Assembly: GCA_963829085.1 (NCBI GenBank)
Contig: CAWHHJ010000024.1
Coordinates: 1 to 64,000 of the forward strand
Direction of reading: 5' to 3'
Origin: PALSA-1004 sp963829085
GTDB lineage: Bacteria > Pseudomonadota > Gammaproteobacteria > Burkholderiales > SG8-41
Length of the DNA: 64,000 bases
The position numbers were made by a program, and so were the translations under genes. This document shows, in pieces, positions 9,554-17,962 of this stretch (the stretch's first letter is position 1; every line of letters begins with the position of its first letter). The notes beneath the pieces are model-generated. The model searched no databases, was not told the DNA's origin, and saw only the letters and a list, made by a program, of their open reading frames with translations.

Positions 9554-9784
9554 TTAAGCTGCATCCAACTTGTCGACCTTTTTCGGCTTGCCGCTCCGTA
9601 CGATACCCGCAATGAATGCAGCAAGTGCGGCAAGCGGTCCGAAGAAAAACACAGCCGTCATTGCCGCTTCCATCTCACGATCGTGCATATTCGACGATAA
9701 CTGCAGTACCAGAAAATAGCTGGCGAATGCGGCCACAATGTAGCCGCCTATGCCGCACAATAATCCGATCCCGAAGCGCTTCAT
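9554..9784 (-). CDS. Small membrane protein, function unknown
   Basis: A 76-residue protein with two hydrophobic segments (GIGLLCGIGGYIVAAFASYF and AVFFFGPLAALAAFIAGIV) joined by a short polar loop with HDREME, and a lysine-rich tail (SGKPKKVDKL). The start at 9784 (MKRFGIG) is preferred over an upstream ATG because the leader ahead of it has no membrane character. I do not recognise a named family. It is upstream of the DUF1345 gene on the same strand, 35 bases apart, so they may be co-transcribed. Confidence 0.55.
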   Translation of the reverse strand: MKRFGIGLLCGIGGYIVAAFASYFLVLQLSSNMHDREMEAAMTAVFFFGPLAALAAFIAGIVRSGKPKKVDKLDAA

Positions 9785-10096
9785 GTTGGGCCCCTGTGAC
9801 GGTCTAACGATAAGCAGTCGGCTGCGCTGCAAACCGCCTGCCATCTAAAGCGCATAGTTCGATGTACACTGCCGCTCCCGCGAACATCGTCCAGCATAAC
9901 GTTGCGACAAACTGCGCGACGTTTAGCATTCGATGCGTTTCCCCGAGACAGTTGTGAGCACAGCGATAGGAAACACAGGGATTGACTTCGCGTGCCTTGT
10001 TAGAAGCGTATTGTGAGAAAGTTTAGCACCTACGGCGTAACGACATGATGCGCCATGGCCACATGTTCAATGCGTCGTGCCTGATACAACACTGAC
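9785..10096. other. Intergenic region between divergent genes
   Basis: About 310 bases between the minus-strand small membrane protein and the plus-strand Bug receptor. It must hold promoters for both directions. A TTGACT at 9982-9987 resembles a -35 box for the plus strand, but no good -10 hexamer lies 16-18 bases on. No operator palindrome, RNA gene or coding frame was recognised. Confidence 0.4.
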
Positions 10097-10108
10097 ATGA
10101 GGAACCTG

Positions 10109-11089
10109 ATGACCGGTCTGAAGCGTCGGCTATGCAGTGCAGCATGCACCGCTGCGCTTTTCGCGCTTGGCGGGTCGCTCGTTGGCGCGCAAAGCTATCC
10201 GGTGAAGCCTATACGCATGGTCGTTCCATACCCGGCTGGCGGTGTAAACGACATCATTGCCCGCATACTCGCGCAAAAAATGTCAGAGACCCTGGGGCAG
10301 TCCGTAGTGATCGACAACCGGGCGGGCGCCGGAGGCAATATCGGCACTGATTTCGTGGCCAAGGCGCCGCCCGATGGCTACACGTTGTTATCCGGCGGTG
10401 TCGGCAGCCTCGTCATGAATCCGATCCTCGAGAAAGTCCCGTACGATACGGCGAGGGACTTTGCACCGGTGATTCTTATGGCAACATCTCCCAACGTGCT
10501 TGCAGTTCATCCGTCGCTCCCGTTGAGATCCGTGAAGCAATTGATCGCTCTTGCGAAGTCGCGTCCCGGCGAGCTTAACTACGCGTCGGGCGGCACAGGC
10601 AGCACGCCGCATCTCTCCGGCGCTCTGTTTGCTTCGATGGCAGGCATCAACATCGTGCACGTGCCTTACAAGGGAATGACGCCTGGAACGACCGCGCTCA
10701 TCAGCGGCGAAGTGCAGCTCAACTTTCTGGGCATACCGCCGGCGCTTCCTCATCTTGCCGCGGGCCGGCTGCGGGCACTCGGTGTAACCGGAAAAGTGCG
10801 GTCGAGTAAACTGCCGGACGTTCCGACCATCGCCGAATCCGCGCTGCCGGGTTATGAAGTGAGCCCGTGGTTCGGAGTGCTCGCCCCTGCGGGCACGGCG
10901 CCGGAAATCGTGCTCAAGCTCAACACGGAGATCGCACGTATGATGCGCAGCGCGGAAATGCGCGACAAGCTTGGCGCCAACGGTGCTGATGCAGCGTTTA
11001 CGACACCGGAAGAATTTTCCGCGGTTATCGCCGCGGATACCGCAAAATGGCGCAAGCTCATCAGCGATGCGGGCGTGCGGTCGCAGTAA
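10109..11089 (+). CDS. Bug/TctC-family periplasmic substrate-binding protein
   Basis: About 326 residues: a Sec leader (LKRRLCSAACTAALFALGG), then the Bug ligand loop VPYPAGGVND, NRAGAGGNIGTDFVAKAPPDGYTL, VPYDTARDFAPV, HPSLPLRSVKQLIALAKSRPGELNYASGG and HVPYKG. The family binds a carboxylate or similar ligand between two domains and, in proven cases, serves a TctAB transporter or a signalling system. The start at 10109 has AGGA five bases ahead; an in-frame ATG at 10097 is the alternative. It is followed after 167 bases by the dienelactone-hydrolase-like gene on the same strand, which may act on its ligand. No TctA/B genes are nearby. Confidence 0.9.
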   Translation: MTGLKRRLCSAACTAALFALGGSLVGAQSYPVKPIRMVVPYPAGGVNDIIARILAQKMSETLGQSVVIDNRAGAGGNIGTDFVAKAPPDGYTLLSGGVGSLVMNPILEKVPYDTARDFAPVILMATSPNVLAVHPSLPLRSVKQLIALAKSRPGELNYASGGTGSTPHLSGALFASMAGINIVHVPYKGMTPGTTALISGEVQLNFLGIPPALPHLAAGRLRALGVTGKVRSSKLPDVPTIAESALPGYEVSPWFGVLAPAGTAPEIVLKLNTEIARMMRSAEMRDKLGANGADAAFTTPEEFSAVIAADTAKWRKLISDAGVRSQ

Positions 11090-11256
11090 AAAACTGAAGC
11101 ACACAATCCGGGCAACGCCGCGCTCGCTGAAGTAATGTGTATCGTCGTGCGGGCGTATGCCGACTCCACGAGGTCGAGGACGATCTCTGCGCACGAGAAA
11201 CGGCGTAACCAGCCGGCCCGCTACGCTTAACACTTGCTGCTAATGAGGAGAACCTG

Positions 11257-11979
11257 GTGAACGTAATTACCCGCAAACTCGACCTCGAGAAAGACGGCAT
11301 CTCGGGCTATCTCGCATATCCGGATCGCAAGACGCGCGGTCCGGCGCTGCTATGGATCCATCATAACCACGGCGTTACCGACAACCTCAAAACGGAAGCA
11401 TACGATTACGCAGAGCTCGGCTACACCGCGTTTGTACCGAACCTCTACCATCTGCTTGGACATCGGGGATCGCATCATCTCGGCAAGGGACAGGATATCC
11501 AGAAAGTCACGAGCGACGACAAATTCGTCGAGGTCATCCGCAAGAGCTGGAATTTCCTGCTCGCGCGCGACGACGTCAACGCTGAGCGCGTCGGCGTCAT
11601 CGGCTACTGCATGGGCGGCCGGCTTGGCATTCCGTTTGTTGCCGCGACGCCTCAGGTCCGCGCTTACGTGGCGTTCTATCCGTCAATCAAGGATGAACCA
11701 GAGACGGAACTGCGCCCGCGTCACGCCTTCAAGGTTGCAAGGGAAATTAAAAGTCCGTCCATGGTCGTGTTCGGCGGCAAAGACCATCTAAGCTCAAATG
11801 AAACGCAGCTCAAATTGTGGCAGGCGTTCATCGCCAGCGGGCAACAGGTCGAGTGGCACTACTACTCATGGGGGTTGCATGGCTTCATCGCACCGGTCTC
11901 CGAGGGTTATCAACCTCAGCTCGCGCGGCGCGTGAGACCGCTCGCTGTCGACTTTCTCGAGCGGCATCTGCAAAGCTAA
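11257..11979 (+). CDS. Dienelactone hydrolase family protein
   Basis: A 240-residue alpha/beta hydrolase. The nucleophile is cysteine in GVIGYCMGGR, the acid is in FGGKDHLSS and the histidine in WGLHGF, the C-D-H triad of dienelactone hydrolases. Substrates in this family are lactones or esters of carboxylic acids from aromatic breakdown, but the specific one is unknown. The start is GTG at 11257, with GAGGAG about six bases upstream. No signal peptide. It lies downstream of a Bug receptor on the plus strand and converges on another Bug gene that ends at 12013. Confidence 0.85.
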   Translation: MNVITRKLDLEKDGISGYLAYPDRKTRGPALLWIHHNHGVTDNLKTEAYDYAELGYTAFVPNLYHLLGHRGSHHLGKGQDIQKVTSDDKFVEVIRKSWNFLLARDDVNAERVGVIGYCMGGRLGIPFVAATPQVRAYVAFYPSIKDEPETELRPRHAFKVAREIKSPSMVVFGGKDHLSSNETQLKLWQAFIASGQQVEWHYYSWGLHGFIAPVSEGYQPQLARRVRPLAVDFLERHLQS

Positions 11980-12012
11980 CGCCATAAGAACAGCCCGGGT
12001 CAGTCAGCCGGC

Positions 12013-12996
12013 TCATTCCGCGCGGATGCCCGCAACCTTCACGACCTTCGCCCACTTCTCGATTTCGGCCTTGATGTAAGCGTTCGTGTCAGGAAGCGGT
12101 TCCGCAGCGGGTTCGAGTCCGAGAGGCGCGAGCCGCTGTCTCGTCTCAGCCGAATGCAGAAAACTCACCATCTCTCGATTCAATTGGGCGAGCACCGGTC
12201 GCGGCGTCGCTGCGGGCGCAAACATGGCGTACCAGTTATCAACTGCATAGCGCGGGACACCCGCTTCGGCGATTGTCGGCAGCTCCGGTAGTACGCTCGA
12301 GCGTCTCGCACCGGTGGTTGCGAGGACGCGTAGCTTCCCTTCTTTCACGTAACCCATTGCTGTGGAGAGGGATGTAGCAGTGAGCGATACACGACCGGCG
12401 ACGAGATCGATGAACCCGGGGCCGCTCCCTTTGTAAGGCACGTGCAGGATGTCCGTGCCAGTCGCGAGCTTGAACGCTTCCAGCATGAGATGCGCCGCCG
12501 CCCCGTTGCCCGACGACGAATACGACAGCTTGCCGGGGTGTGCTTGCGCAAATGCGATCAGCTCCTTGACCGACTTCACCGGCACTGAAGGATGGACGAC
12601 GAGAATATTGGTTGCGTTCACCATCACCGCCACGGGTGTCAGATCGCGCACGGGATCATACGGAAGGTTATTATGAGAAGCCGGTATCACCGCATAGGCG
12701 ATGCTGATAGTGAGCAGCGTATGTCCGTCGGCCGGTGCCTTCGCGACGAGCTCGCTGCCCAGCGCACCTCCCGCACCCGGCCGATTCTCCACTACGACGG
12801 CCTGTTCCCAGCGCTCGCCGAGCCGTTGTCCAACTAGACGCGCGGTTGCATCCATGCCGCCGCCTGTTGCGAGACTACAGATGATGCGCATGGGTCGCGA
12901 GGGAAATGCCTGTTCTGCGACCGTTGTGCCCGTCTGAGCAATTACGTTTGTGGTGAAGGCGGCCAAGGCGACCGCCGACGCGCTCTTGAAATGCAT
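12013..12996 (-). CDS. Bug/TctC-family periplasmic substrate-binding protein
   Basis: A 327-residue protein with a short leader (MHFKSASAVALAAFTTNVIAQ) and the family body: ENRPGAGGALGSELVAKAPADGHTLL, LPYDPVRDLTPV, HPSVPVKSVKELIAFAQAHPGKLSYSSSGNG and LHVPYKGSGPGFIDLVAGRV. The first ligand loop reads CSLATGGGMD instead of the usual VPxxPGGxxD, so proline is missing from the pocket. That may change ligand choice. It is alone on the minus strand between the convergent hydrolase and the divergent dCTP deaminase. No clear Shine-Dalgarno is visible before the ATG. Confidence 0.9.
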   Translation of the reverse strand: MHFKSASAVALAAFTTNVIAQTGTTVAEQAFPSRPMRIICSLATGGGMDATARLVGQRLGERWEQAVVVENRPGAGGALGSELVAKAPADGHTLLTISIAYAVIPASHNNLPYDPVRDLTPVAVMVNATNILVVHPSVPVKSVKELIAFAQAHPGKLSYSSSGNGAAAHLMLEAFKLATGTDILHVPYKGSGPGFIDLVAGRVSLTATSLSTAMGYVKEGKLRVLATTGARRSSVLPELPTIAEAGVPRYAVDNWYAMFAPAATPRPVLAQLNREMVSFLHSAETRQRLAPLGLEPAAEPLPDTNAYIKAEIEKWAKVVKVAGIRAE

Positions 12997-13185
12997 GATT
13001 GCAATTCTATTGCATCACTGCCTGAGAGCCGCATGCAGCGATGCTACTAAAATGAACGCGCACGAACAGCGCGTTGAGCCAGGCAATGATGCTTGACGCA
13101 ATCGTCGAACCTCCCGCATCATCTGCCCGCCCGCAACACATTGCGACGTGCGATACAACGCAAACAAAACAACTCTGCGCAAGCC

Positions 13186-14424
13186 ATGGCCAAAACAACA
13201 GATTTGATAACCGGCGACGTGACTGGCGACCTGCCGGGACATGCTGCCGACGAAAGACGCGAGCCGTCGATGCGGCAAGAGATATTCGCCGGCATGCCGG
13301 ACGAATCAGCCGCAGCGTCCTTTTCCACCGGCGTGCTGCCTTCACAGGAGCTCGAGCGTCTGGCCCGCGTGACCAAAGAGATCGGCGCGCTCGAGGACAT
13401 TCAGGATGGACAGTTTCAACCGGCCAGTCTTGATCTGCGACTGGGCGCGGTCGCCTATCGCGTTCGCGCGAGCTTCCTGCCGGGCAAGGATGCGACCGTC
13501 GAGCAGCGGTTGAAGGACCTGTCGATGCATGAGATGGACATCAGCAACGGCGGCGTGCTCGAGCGCGGCTGTGTCTACATCGTGCCTCTGCTCGAACACT
13601 TGTCGCTTCGCCATCGCATGTCGGCAATGGGAAATCCTAAAAGCTCGACCGGACGCCTTGACATTTTCACCCGTCTGATCACTGACTACGGCACGGAGTT
13701 CGATCGCGTTCGCGAGCAGTACAAAGGTCCGCTTTATGCGGAGGTCTCGCCGCGCACCTTCAGCGTGCTCGTGCGCAAAGGCTCGCGTCTGAGCCAGATA
13801 CGCATCCGACGCGGCAATCCGCCGAGCTCGGACGAAGACATGAAACGCCTGCAACAGGAGCATGGGGTCGTCGGCTCTGTGATCGACCAGCAAGACATAC
13901 GCAATGGCGTGCCCGTGTCTGTTGATGTGCGCGGCGAGCAGTCCGACGGGCTCATCGGCTTCAGAGCGAAAAACCATGCCGGCCTGATCGACATCGATCG
14001 CATCGGTCAATACGAAGTATCCGAGTATTGGGAACCCGTGCATGCGCCGCGACGCGGTGGGCTCATACTCGACCCGGCCGATTTCTACATCTTAGCGTCA
14101 CGTGACCCGGTGAGAGTGCCGCCGACCCATGCGGCAGAGATGATCGCCTACGACACGCTTGTCGGTGAGTTTCGCGTTCACTATGCGGGATTCTTTGATC
14201 CCGGTTTTGGCCACGTCGACGCGGGCGGGGAAGGATCGCGCGCGGTGCTGGAAGTGCGCTCATACGAGGTTCCGTTCGTACTCGAGCACGGCCAGATCGT
14301 CGGCCGGCTCATGTACGAACGCCTGACGTCGCGTCCCACCCAGCTCTATGGCGCCGGGCTCAGATCGTCATATCAGCGCCAGGGCATCGCGCTCAGCAAA
14401 CATTTCCGCCAGACGCGTTCCTGA
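13186..14424 (+). CDS. dcd: 2'-Deoxycytidine 5'-triphosphate deaminase, long form
   Basis: The body matches the long proteobacterial dCTP deaminase family: LEDIQDGQFQPASLDLRLG, then YIVPLLEHLSLRHRMSAMGNPKSSTGRLDIFTRLI, YAEVSPRTFSVLVRKGSRLSQIRI, a second domain with GGLILDPADFYILASRDPVRVPP and HVDAGGEGSRAVLEVRS, and ending QRQGIALSKHF. It makes dUTP from dCTP for thymidylate synthesis in the cytoplasm. The N-terminal 40-50 residues are poorly conserved; starts at 13093, 13186 (chosen) or 13270 are possible and none has a strong ribosome site. It is a housekeeping-type gene among catabolic genes and converges on the ABC binding-protein gene with only six bases between stops. Confidence 0.85.
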   Translation: MAKTTDLITGDVTGDLPGHAADERREPSMRQEIFAGMPDESAAASFSTGVLPSQELERLARVTKEIGALEDIQDGQFQPASLDLRLGAVAYRVRASFLPGKDATVEQRLKDLSMHEMDISNGGVLERGCVYIVPLLEHLSLRHRMSAMGNPKSSTGRLDIFTRLITDYGTEFDRVREQYKGPLYAEVSPRTFSVLVRKGSRLSQIRIRRGNPPSSDEDMKRLQQEHGVVGSVIDQQDIRNGVPVSVDVRGEQSDGLIGFRAKNHAGLIDIDRIGQYEVSEYWEPVHAPRRGGLILDPADFYILASRDPVRVPPTHAAEMIAYDTLVGEFRVHYAGFFDPGFGHVDAGGEGSRAVLEVRSYEVPFVLEHGQIVGRLMYERLTSRPTQLYGAGLRSSYQRQGIALSKHFRQTRS

Positions 14425-14430
14425 AAGCCG

Positions 14431-15516
14431 CTACTTGAACGCAGAACGCGGCTGACCGCGGATTTCACCAAGCGGCGCAGTCGCCTTCAATTCAGCAAGC
14501 GCGCGTTTGAGCGGCGCGTCGTTGATGGCTGTCGGCGGCATATCGGCGCGATCGATTGCCTTGATCTGGTGCAGAAACGTGTAGCCCCGCTTCATGAGGT
14601 CAAGCACCTCAGTATCGAACACCATCTTGCCAACGTAGTTCACCGGATATCCGCCGATCTGCGCCGGGTTTACTTCGTACAGCGCTGACCAGACCGTCTG
14701 CTCGTTGTAGCCTGTCAATTCCGCTGCCAGGATCTTCGCCGTCTCGCGCGGATTCTCGATCATGAACCGCACTGCATCGATCTCCGCTTTGAGCCAGCCC
14801 GCTGCGGCCTCAGGATGCTTCTCGATAAAATCCTGCCGCATCAGTGTGAAATCGGCATCGGGCACATCATACGGAGCACCCGTCGAAACGTAGCGCGCAA
14901 AGCCGCCCTCGACCATGCGTCTGGCGTGCGGCTCCCACATCATCGCCGCGTCGAGTTTTTTTGCTTCGAAGTTCGAGGCTATCACCTCAATCGGCGTGAA
15001 CAGGAGTTCCGATGGCCGGAAGCCGCCTTTATTGATGATCGCTTCAACGGATGCATTTGCGCATGTGCCGCGGTGCACGGCGAACGGTTTGCCGGTTAGC
15101 CACTTCATCGCTTCGGGCTGGCTCTTGAATTCCGGCGCATCTTTGCGCACCACGATCTTTGGACAGTTCTGGCCTTTCGAATACATCGGCACCGAGACGA
15201 GCCGGATGTCGCCGATCGAACCCTTGGTCGTTGCCACGAGTGAAGGCATATCCCCCATCGTTCCGATCTGCATGCGGTCGGCAAGCATTGCATTCACCAT
15301 CGGTGGACCGGTGAGATGCGGTTCAAAACGGACCTGGCTGCCCGGCGGCAAATATTTCTTCCAGAGGTCCTTGGCCTTGATGATGACGCCGTTCCAGCCG
15401 CCGGTCCAATAGGGATGGTATCCATAAGTGATGTTCACCGGCTCCGCGGCATGGCCTGCAGCACAAACTGCGAGCAGCAGTGTCATACCCCACAAACGCG
15501 CGCGACTTTTCTGCAT
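14431..15516 (-). CDS. ABC transporter substrate-binding protein, NitT/TauT (SsuA/NMT1-like)
   Basis: A 361-residue secreted protein: leader MQKSRARLWGMTLLLAVCAAGHA, then NITYGYHPYWTGGWNG, KKYLPPGSQVRFEPHL, MLADRMQIGTMGDMPSLVATTKG and a conserved VVRKDAPEF region. This is the layout of binding proteins for sulfonates, nitrate, taurine or pyrimidines. The start at 15516 has GGGGGAGAAG directly ahead; the frame extends 21 codons upstream without support. It is last in an operon with two ATPases and two permeases (15542-18765). Ligand unknown; the neighbouring DsrE-like gene hints at a sulfur compound, which is only inference. Confidence 0.85.
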   Translation of the reverse strand: MQKSRARLWGMTLLLAVCAAGHAAEPVNITYGYHPYWTGGWNGVIIKAKDLWKKYLPPGSQVRFEPHLTGPPMVNAMLADRMQIGTMGDMPSLVATTKGSIGDIRLVSVPMYSKGQNCPKIVVRKDAPEFKSQPEAMKWLTGKPFAVHRGTCANASVEAIINKGGFRPSELLFTPIEVIASNFEAKKLDAAMMWEPHARRMVEGGFARYVSTGAPYDVPDADFTLMRQDFIEKHPEAAAGWLKAEIDAVRFMIENPRETAKILAAELTGYNEQTVWSALYEVNPAQIGGYPVNYVGKMVFDTEVLDLMKRGYTFLHQIKAIDRADMPPTAINDAPLKRALAELKATAPLGEIRGQPRSAFK

Positions 15517-15541
15517 CTTCTCCCCCTTCTTGGGTACTTGA

Positions 15542-16345
15542 TCAAACTTCCTGGAATGCACCCGATTGATTGAGGACATCGGTCGCGCGCCTTTTTATTT
15601 CCAGATAACGCGCGGTCTCCATAGTTTCGAAGCCGCGCGGGTGCGGCAGATCCACTTCCATCGTTTCGATGATGCGCCCCGGCGCGGGGCTCATGAATAA
15701 TAACCGGTCTGCAAGAAAGATGGCTTCTTCCAGCTCGGAGGTTATGAAGAGCGTAGTGCAATGCGTGCGTTCGAACAACTGCATGTAATATTCCTGCATG
15801 AGCTCGCGCGTCATGACGTCCAGACCGCGCAGCGGCTCATCGAGGATCATGACCTTTGGCCGGTTGATCAGCGCCTGCGCAAGCTCCGCGCGTCGCTTCA
15901 TGCCGCCGGACAAATGCTTCGGGTAGCGCTCGCCAAACCCTCCGAGGCCGAACTGCGCCAGCAGCTCCAACGCCTCGCGACGCGCATCTTGCCTGCTCAT
16001 CACGCCGCGCGCGAGCGGCCCGAACATCACATTCTCGACGACGCTCATCCATGGCCATAGCGCCGTCTCCTGAAACACCAGCATACGATCGGGGCCCGAA
16101 CCTTGAACCGGTACGCCGTCGATTGTCACCCTGCCGACGTCGAGGTCGAGATAGCCGGCGAGCAGATATGCGAGGGTAGACTTTCCGCAACCCGAGGGGC
16201 CCATCAACACTGTGAGCTTGCCCGGCTCGACCGTGAATGAGCAATCCTCGAGTGCAACAGTACCCCCACCATCGGCCTGCGCAAAGCGCTTCGATACGCC
16301 GTCAACCCGAATGTGACCCGACGAAGGACTCGTAAGCTCGCTCAT
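15542..16345 (-). CDS. ABC transporter ATP-binding protein, NitT/TauT type (ATPase with Ser in the H-loop)
   Basis: 267 residues. Walker A is GPSGCGKST (49-57), Q-loop Gln92, signature LSGGM (145-149), and Walker B MILDEP (Glu170). The switch region reads FITSELEEAIFLAD; the histidine found at this point in nearly all ABC ATPases (as in THDLEEA) is Ser203. The second ATPase in the same operon keeps that histidine but has an altered signature, LSSGM. If the two form a heterodimer, both changes fall in the same composite site. The gene starts one base after the stop of the permease at 16347, so the two are translationally linked. Confidence 0.9.
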   Translation of the reverse strand: MSELTSPSSGHIRVDGVSKRFAQADGGGTVALEDCSFTVEPGKLTVLMGPSGCGKSTLAYLLAGYLDLDVGRVTIDGVPVQGSGPDRMLVFQETALWPWMSVVENVMFGPLARGVMSRQDARREALELLAQFGLGGFGERYPKHLSGGMKRRAELAQALINRPKVMILDEPLRGLDVMTRELMQEYYMQLFERTHCTTLFITSELEEAIFLADRLLFMSPAPGRIIETMEVDLPHPRGFETMETARYLEIKRRATDVLNQSGAFQEV

Positions 16346-16346
16346 G

Positions 16347-17123
16347 TCAGTCGCGCCATGGCGCGAGCCGTCGTTCGAGCCACGAGATTACGAGCACCGA
16401 GAGATAACCGGCGATTCCGATGCTCACCATACCTATGATTACGACCGTCGACGTGTGGCTCACGTAGCCCTCCCATGTCAGACGTCCAAGTCCGTTGTCC
16501 CCCGCAATCATCTCCGCGGCGATCACTACATTCCAAGTGACCGCCATGCCGAGCGTCATGCCAACGCCGATTGCCGGCAGCACGGACGGCAGGACGATGC
16601 GGCGAAAAATCCGCGCCTCGCTGGCGCCGAGCGATCGGGCAAGCCAGATGTGCTCGCGCCGGATTGCGCGCACGCCATCGAAAACGTTAATCGTAATAAT
16701 GAAAAATGCGCCGATGAATGTGATGAACACGATTGAGAACTCGTGTGTTGGCCAGAACAGGATAGAGAGCGGCACCCAGGCAAGCGGCGGAATCGGGCGC
16801 AGCAGTTCGATCACCGGAAATACCAGTTCGCGAAAACGGTCGCGTGTCCCGAGCAGCAAACCCAGCGGAATCCCGAGAAGCTGCGCGAACACAAAGCCGA
16901 GGAGCACACGGCGAAAACTCGCAAGCCATGACTGCCAATACGCGGCCTGTGTCGCATACTTGTTCCAGAACACGACCAGTGACTCGATTGGTCCCGGCAC
17001 GGTGGCGATGCCAGGCACCTTGAACCGAACCAGCAGCTCCCAGAGCACAAGGAAAGCGCCCACCGCAAGACCGCCGCGCCAGTTCAGCGGGCGCCTGCGA
17101 TATCCGCCGCTCGCCGCGTTCAT
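16347..17123 (-). CDS. ABC transporter permease, NitT/TauT (SsuC-like)
   Basis: 258 residues with about six membrane helices, from GLAVGAFLVLWELLVRF to the last helix GMVSIGIAGYLSVLVISWL. The cytoplasmic EAA loop is SLGASEARIFRRIVLPSVLP, the coupling site for the ATPase. It overlaps the upstream ATPase by ATGA (17120-17123) and is followed after one base by the other ATPase. It differs clearly from the second permease of the operon (17959-18765), so the membrane part is probably a heterodimer. Confidence 0.9.
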   Translation of the reverse strand: MNAASGGYRRRPLNWRGGLAVGAFLVLWELLVRFKVPGIATVPGPIESLVVFWNKYATQAAYWQSWLASFRRVLLGFVFAQLLGIPLGLLLGTRDRFRELVFPVIELLRPIPPLAWVPLSILFWPTHEFSIVFITFIGAFFIITINVFDGVRAIRREHIWLARSLGASEARIFRRIVLPSVLPAIGVGMTLGMAVTWNVVIAAEMIAGDNGLGRLTWEGYVSHTSTVVIIGMVSIGIAGYLSVLVISWLERRLAPWRD

Positions 17124-17962
17124 GCAAGCTCCCGTTCACCGCGCTCGAACGCTTTGCGCGCTTCCTCGTGGACATCCGCGGCGACCTGTCGTTTCATTTC
17201 GAGATATGCCTGCGACGCGAGCATGTCACGGCTGCGCGGGCGCTCGAGACTCACACGTAATGCGCGCTTGATGCGCCCGGGCCGCGTCGTCATCACGTAT
17301 ACCGTATCAGCGAGATAGATCGCCTCTTCGAGATCATGCGTAATGAAGATCACCGTCTTCGGATAGAGCGCGTGCACTTCGAGCAAATGACGATGCATCG
17401 CTGCTTTCGACACGGTGTCCATCGCACGGAACGGCTCGTCGAGCAGCAGGACGCGCGGCTCGTTCATCAGCGCGCGGACGATCTCGACTCTGCGCTGCAT
17501 CCCGGACGACAGTTGCCCGGGAAAGCGCTCTGCGGCCGTATCGAGTCCACCACAGCGGCGCAGCATGTCCATTGCCTTGTCACGTGCTGCGTGAGCCGTC
17601 AGCACCTGTTGACGTGTCGGACCGTAGATCACATTCTCGAGCACGCTCATCCACGGAAACAGCGCGCCATTCTGGAACACGACGACTCTGTCCGGCCCCG
17701 GCGGCGGCGCAATCGCAGACGTCGCGAATGGCGCGTCATCCAACAGGACCTCGCCGCTTGTGAGACGGTCGAAGCCCGCGATGATATTCAGCAGCGTGCT
17801 CTTGCCGCAGCCGGAAGGACCGACGATCGCAGCGAATTCCCCCGGCGCGACATCGAACGTACATTCTTCGAGCGCAACTACCGCTGCTCCGCCCGGATCA
17901 TAAATTTTGCCCGCCCGCCTGACCGACAGCCCGCCGTGCCGCGCTTCAGTGGCAGTGCTCAT
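17120..17962 (-). CDS. ABC transporter ATP-binding protein, NitT/TauT type (signature LSSGM)
   Basis: 280 residues from the ATG at 17962, which overlaps the permease stop as ATGA; ten more codons upstream are open but less likely. Walker A GPSGCGKSTLL (48-58), Q-loop Gln97, Walker B LLLDEP (Glu176), H-loop FITHDLEEAI with His209. The signature is LSSGM (151-155), with serine replacing the first glycine of LSGG(Q/M). Together with its partner at 15542 it would give one normal and one weakened ATP site. The long C-terminal tail (ERPRSRDMLASQAYLEMKRQ) resembles that of the partner. Confidence 0.9.
   Translation of the reverse strand: MSTATEARHGGLSVRRAGKIYDPGGAAVVALEECTFDVAPGEFAAIVGPSGCGKSTLLNIIAGFDRLTSGEVLLDDAPFATSAIAPPPGPDRVVVFQNGALFPWMSVLENVIYGPTRQQVLTAHAARDKAMDMLRRCGGLDTAAERFPGQLSSGMQRRVEIVRALMNEPRVLLLDEPFRAMDTVSKAAMHRHLLEVHALYPKTVIFITHDLEEAIYLADTVYVMTTRPGRIKRALRVSLERPRSRDMLASQAYLEMKRQVAADVHEEARKAFERGERELA

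Noticed and set aside
9982..10010. TTGACT as a sigma-70 promoter for the Bug gene at 10109
   Set aside because: No matching -10 hexamer at the right distance; kept only as a remark in the intergenic entry.
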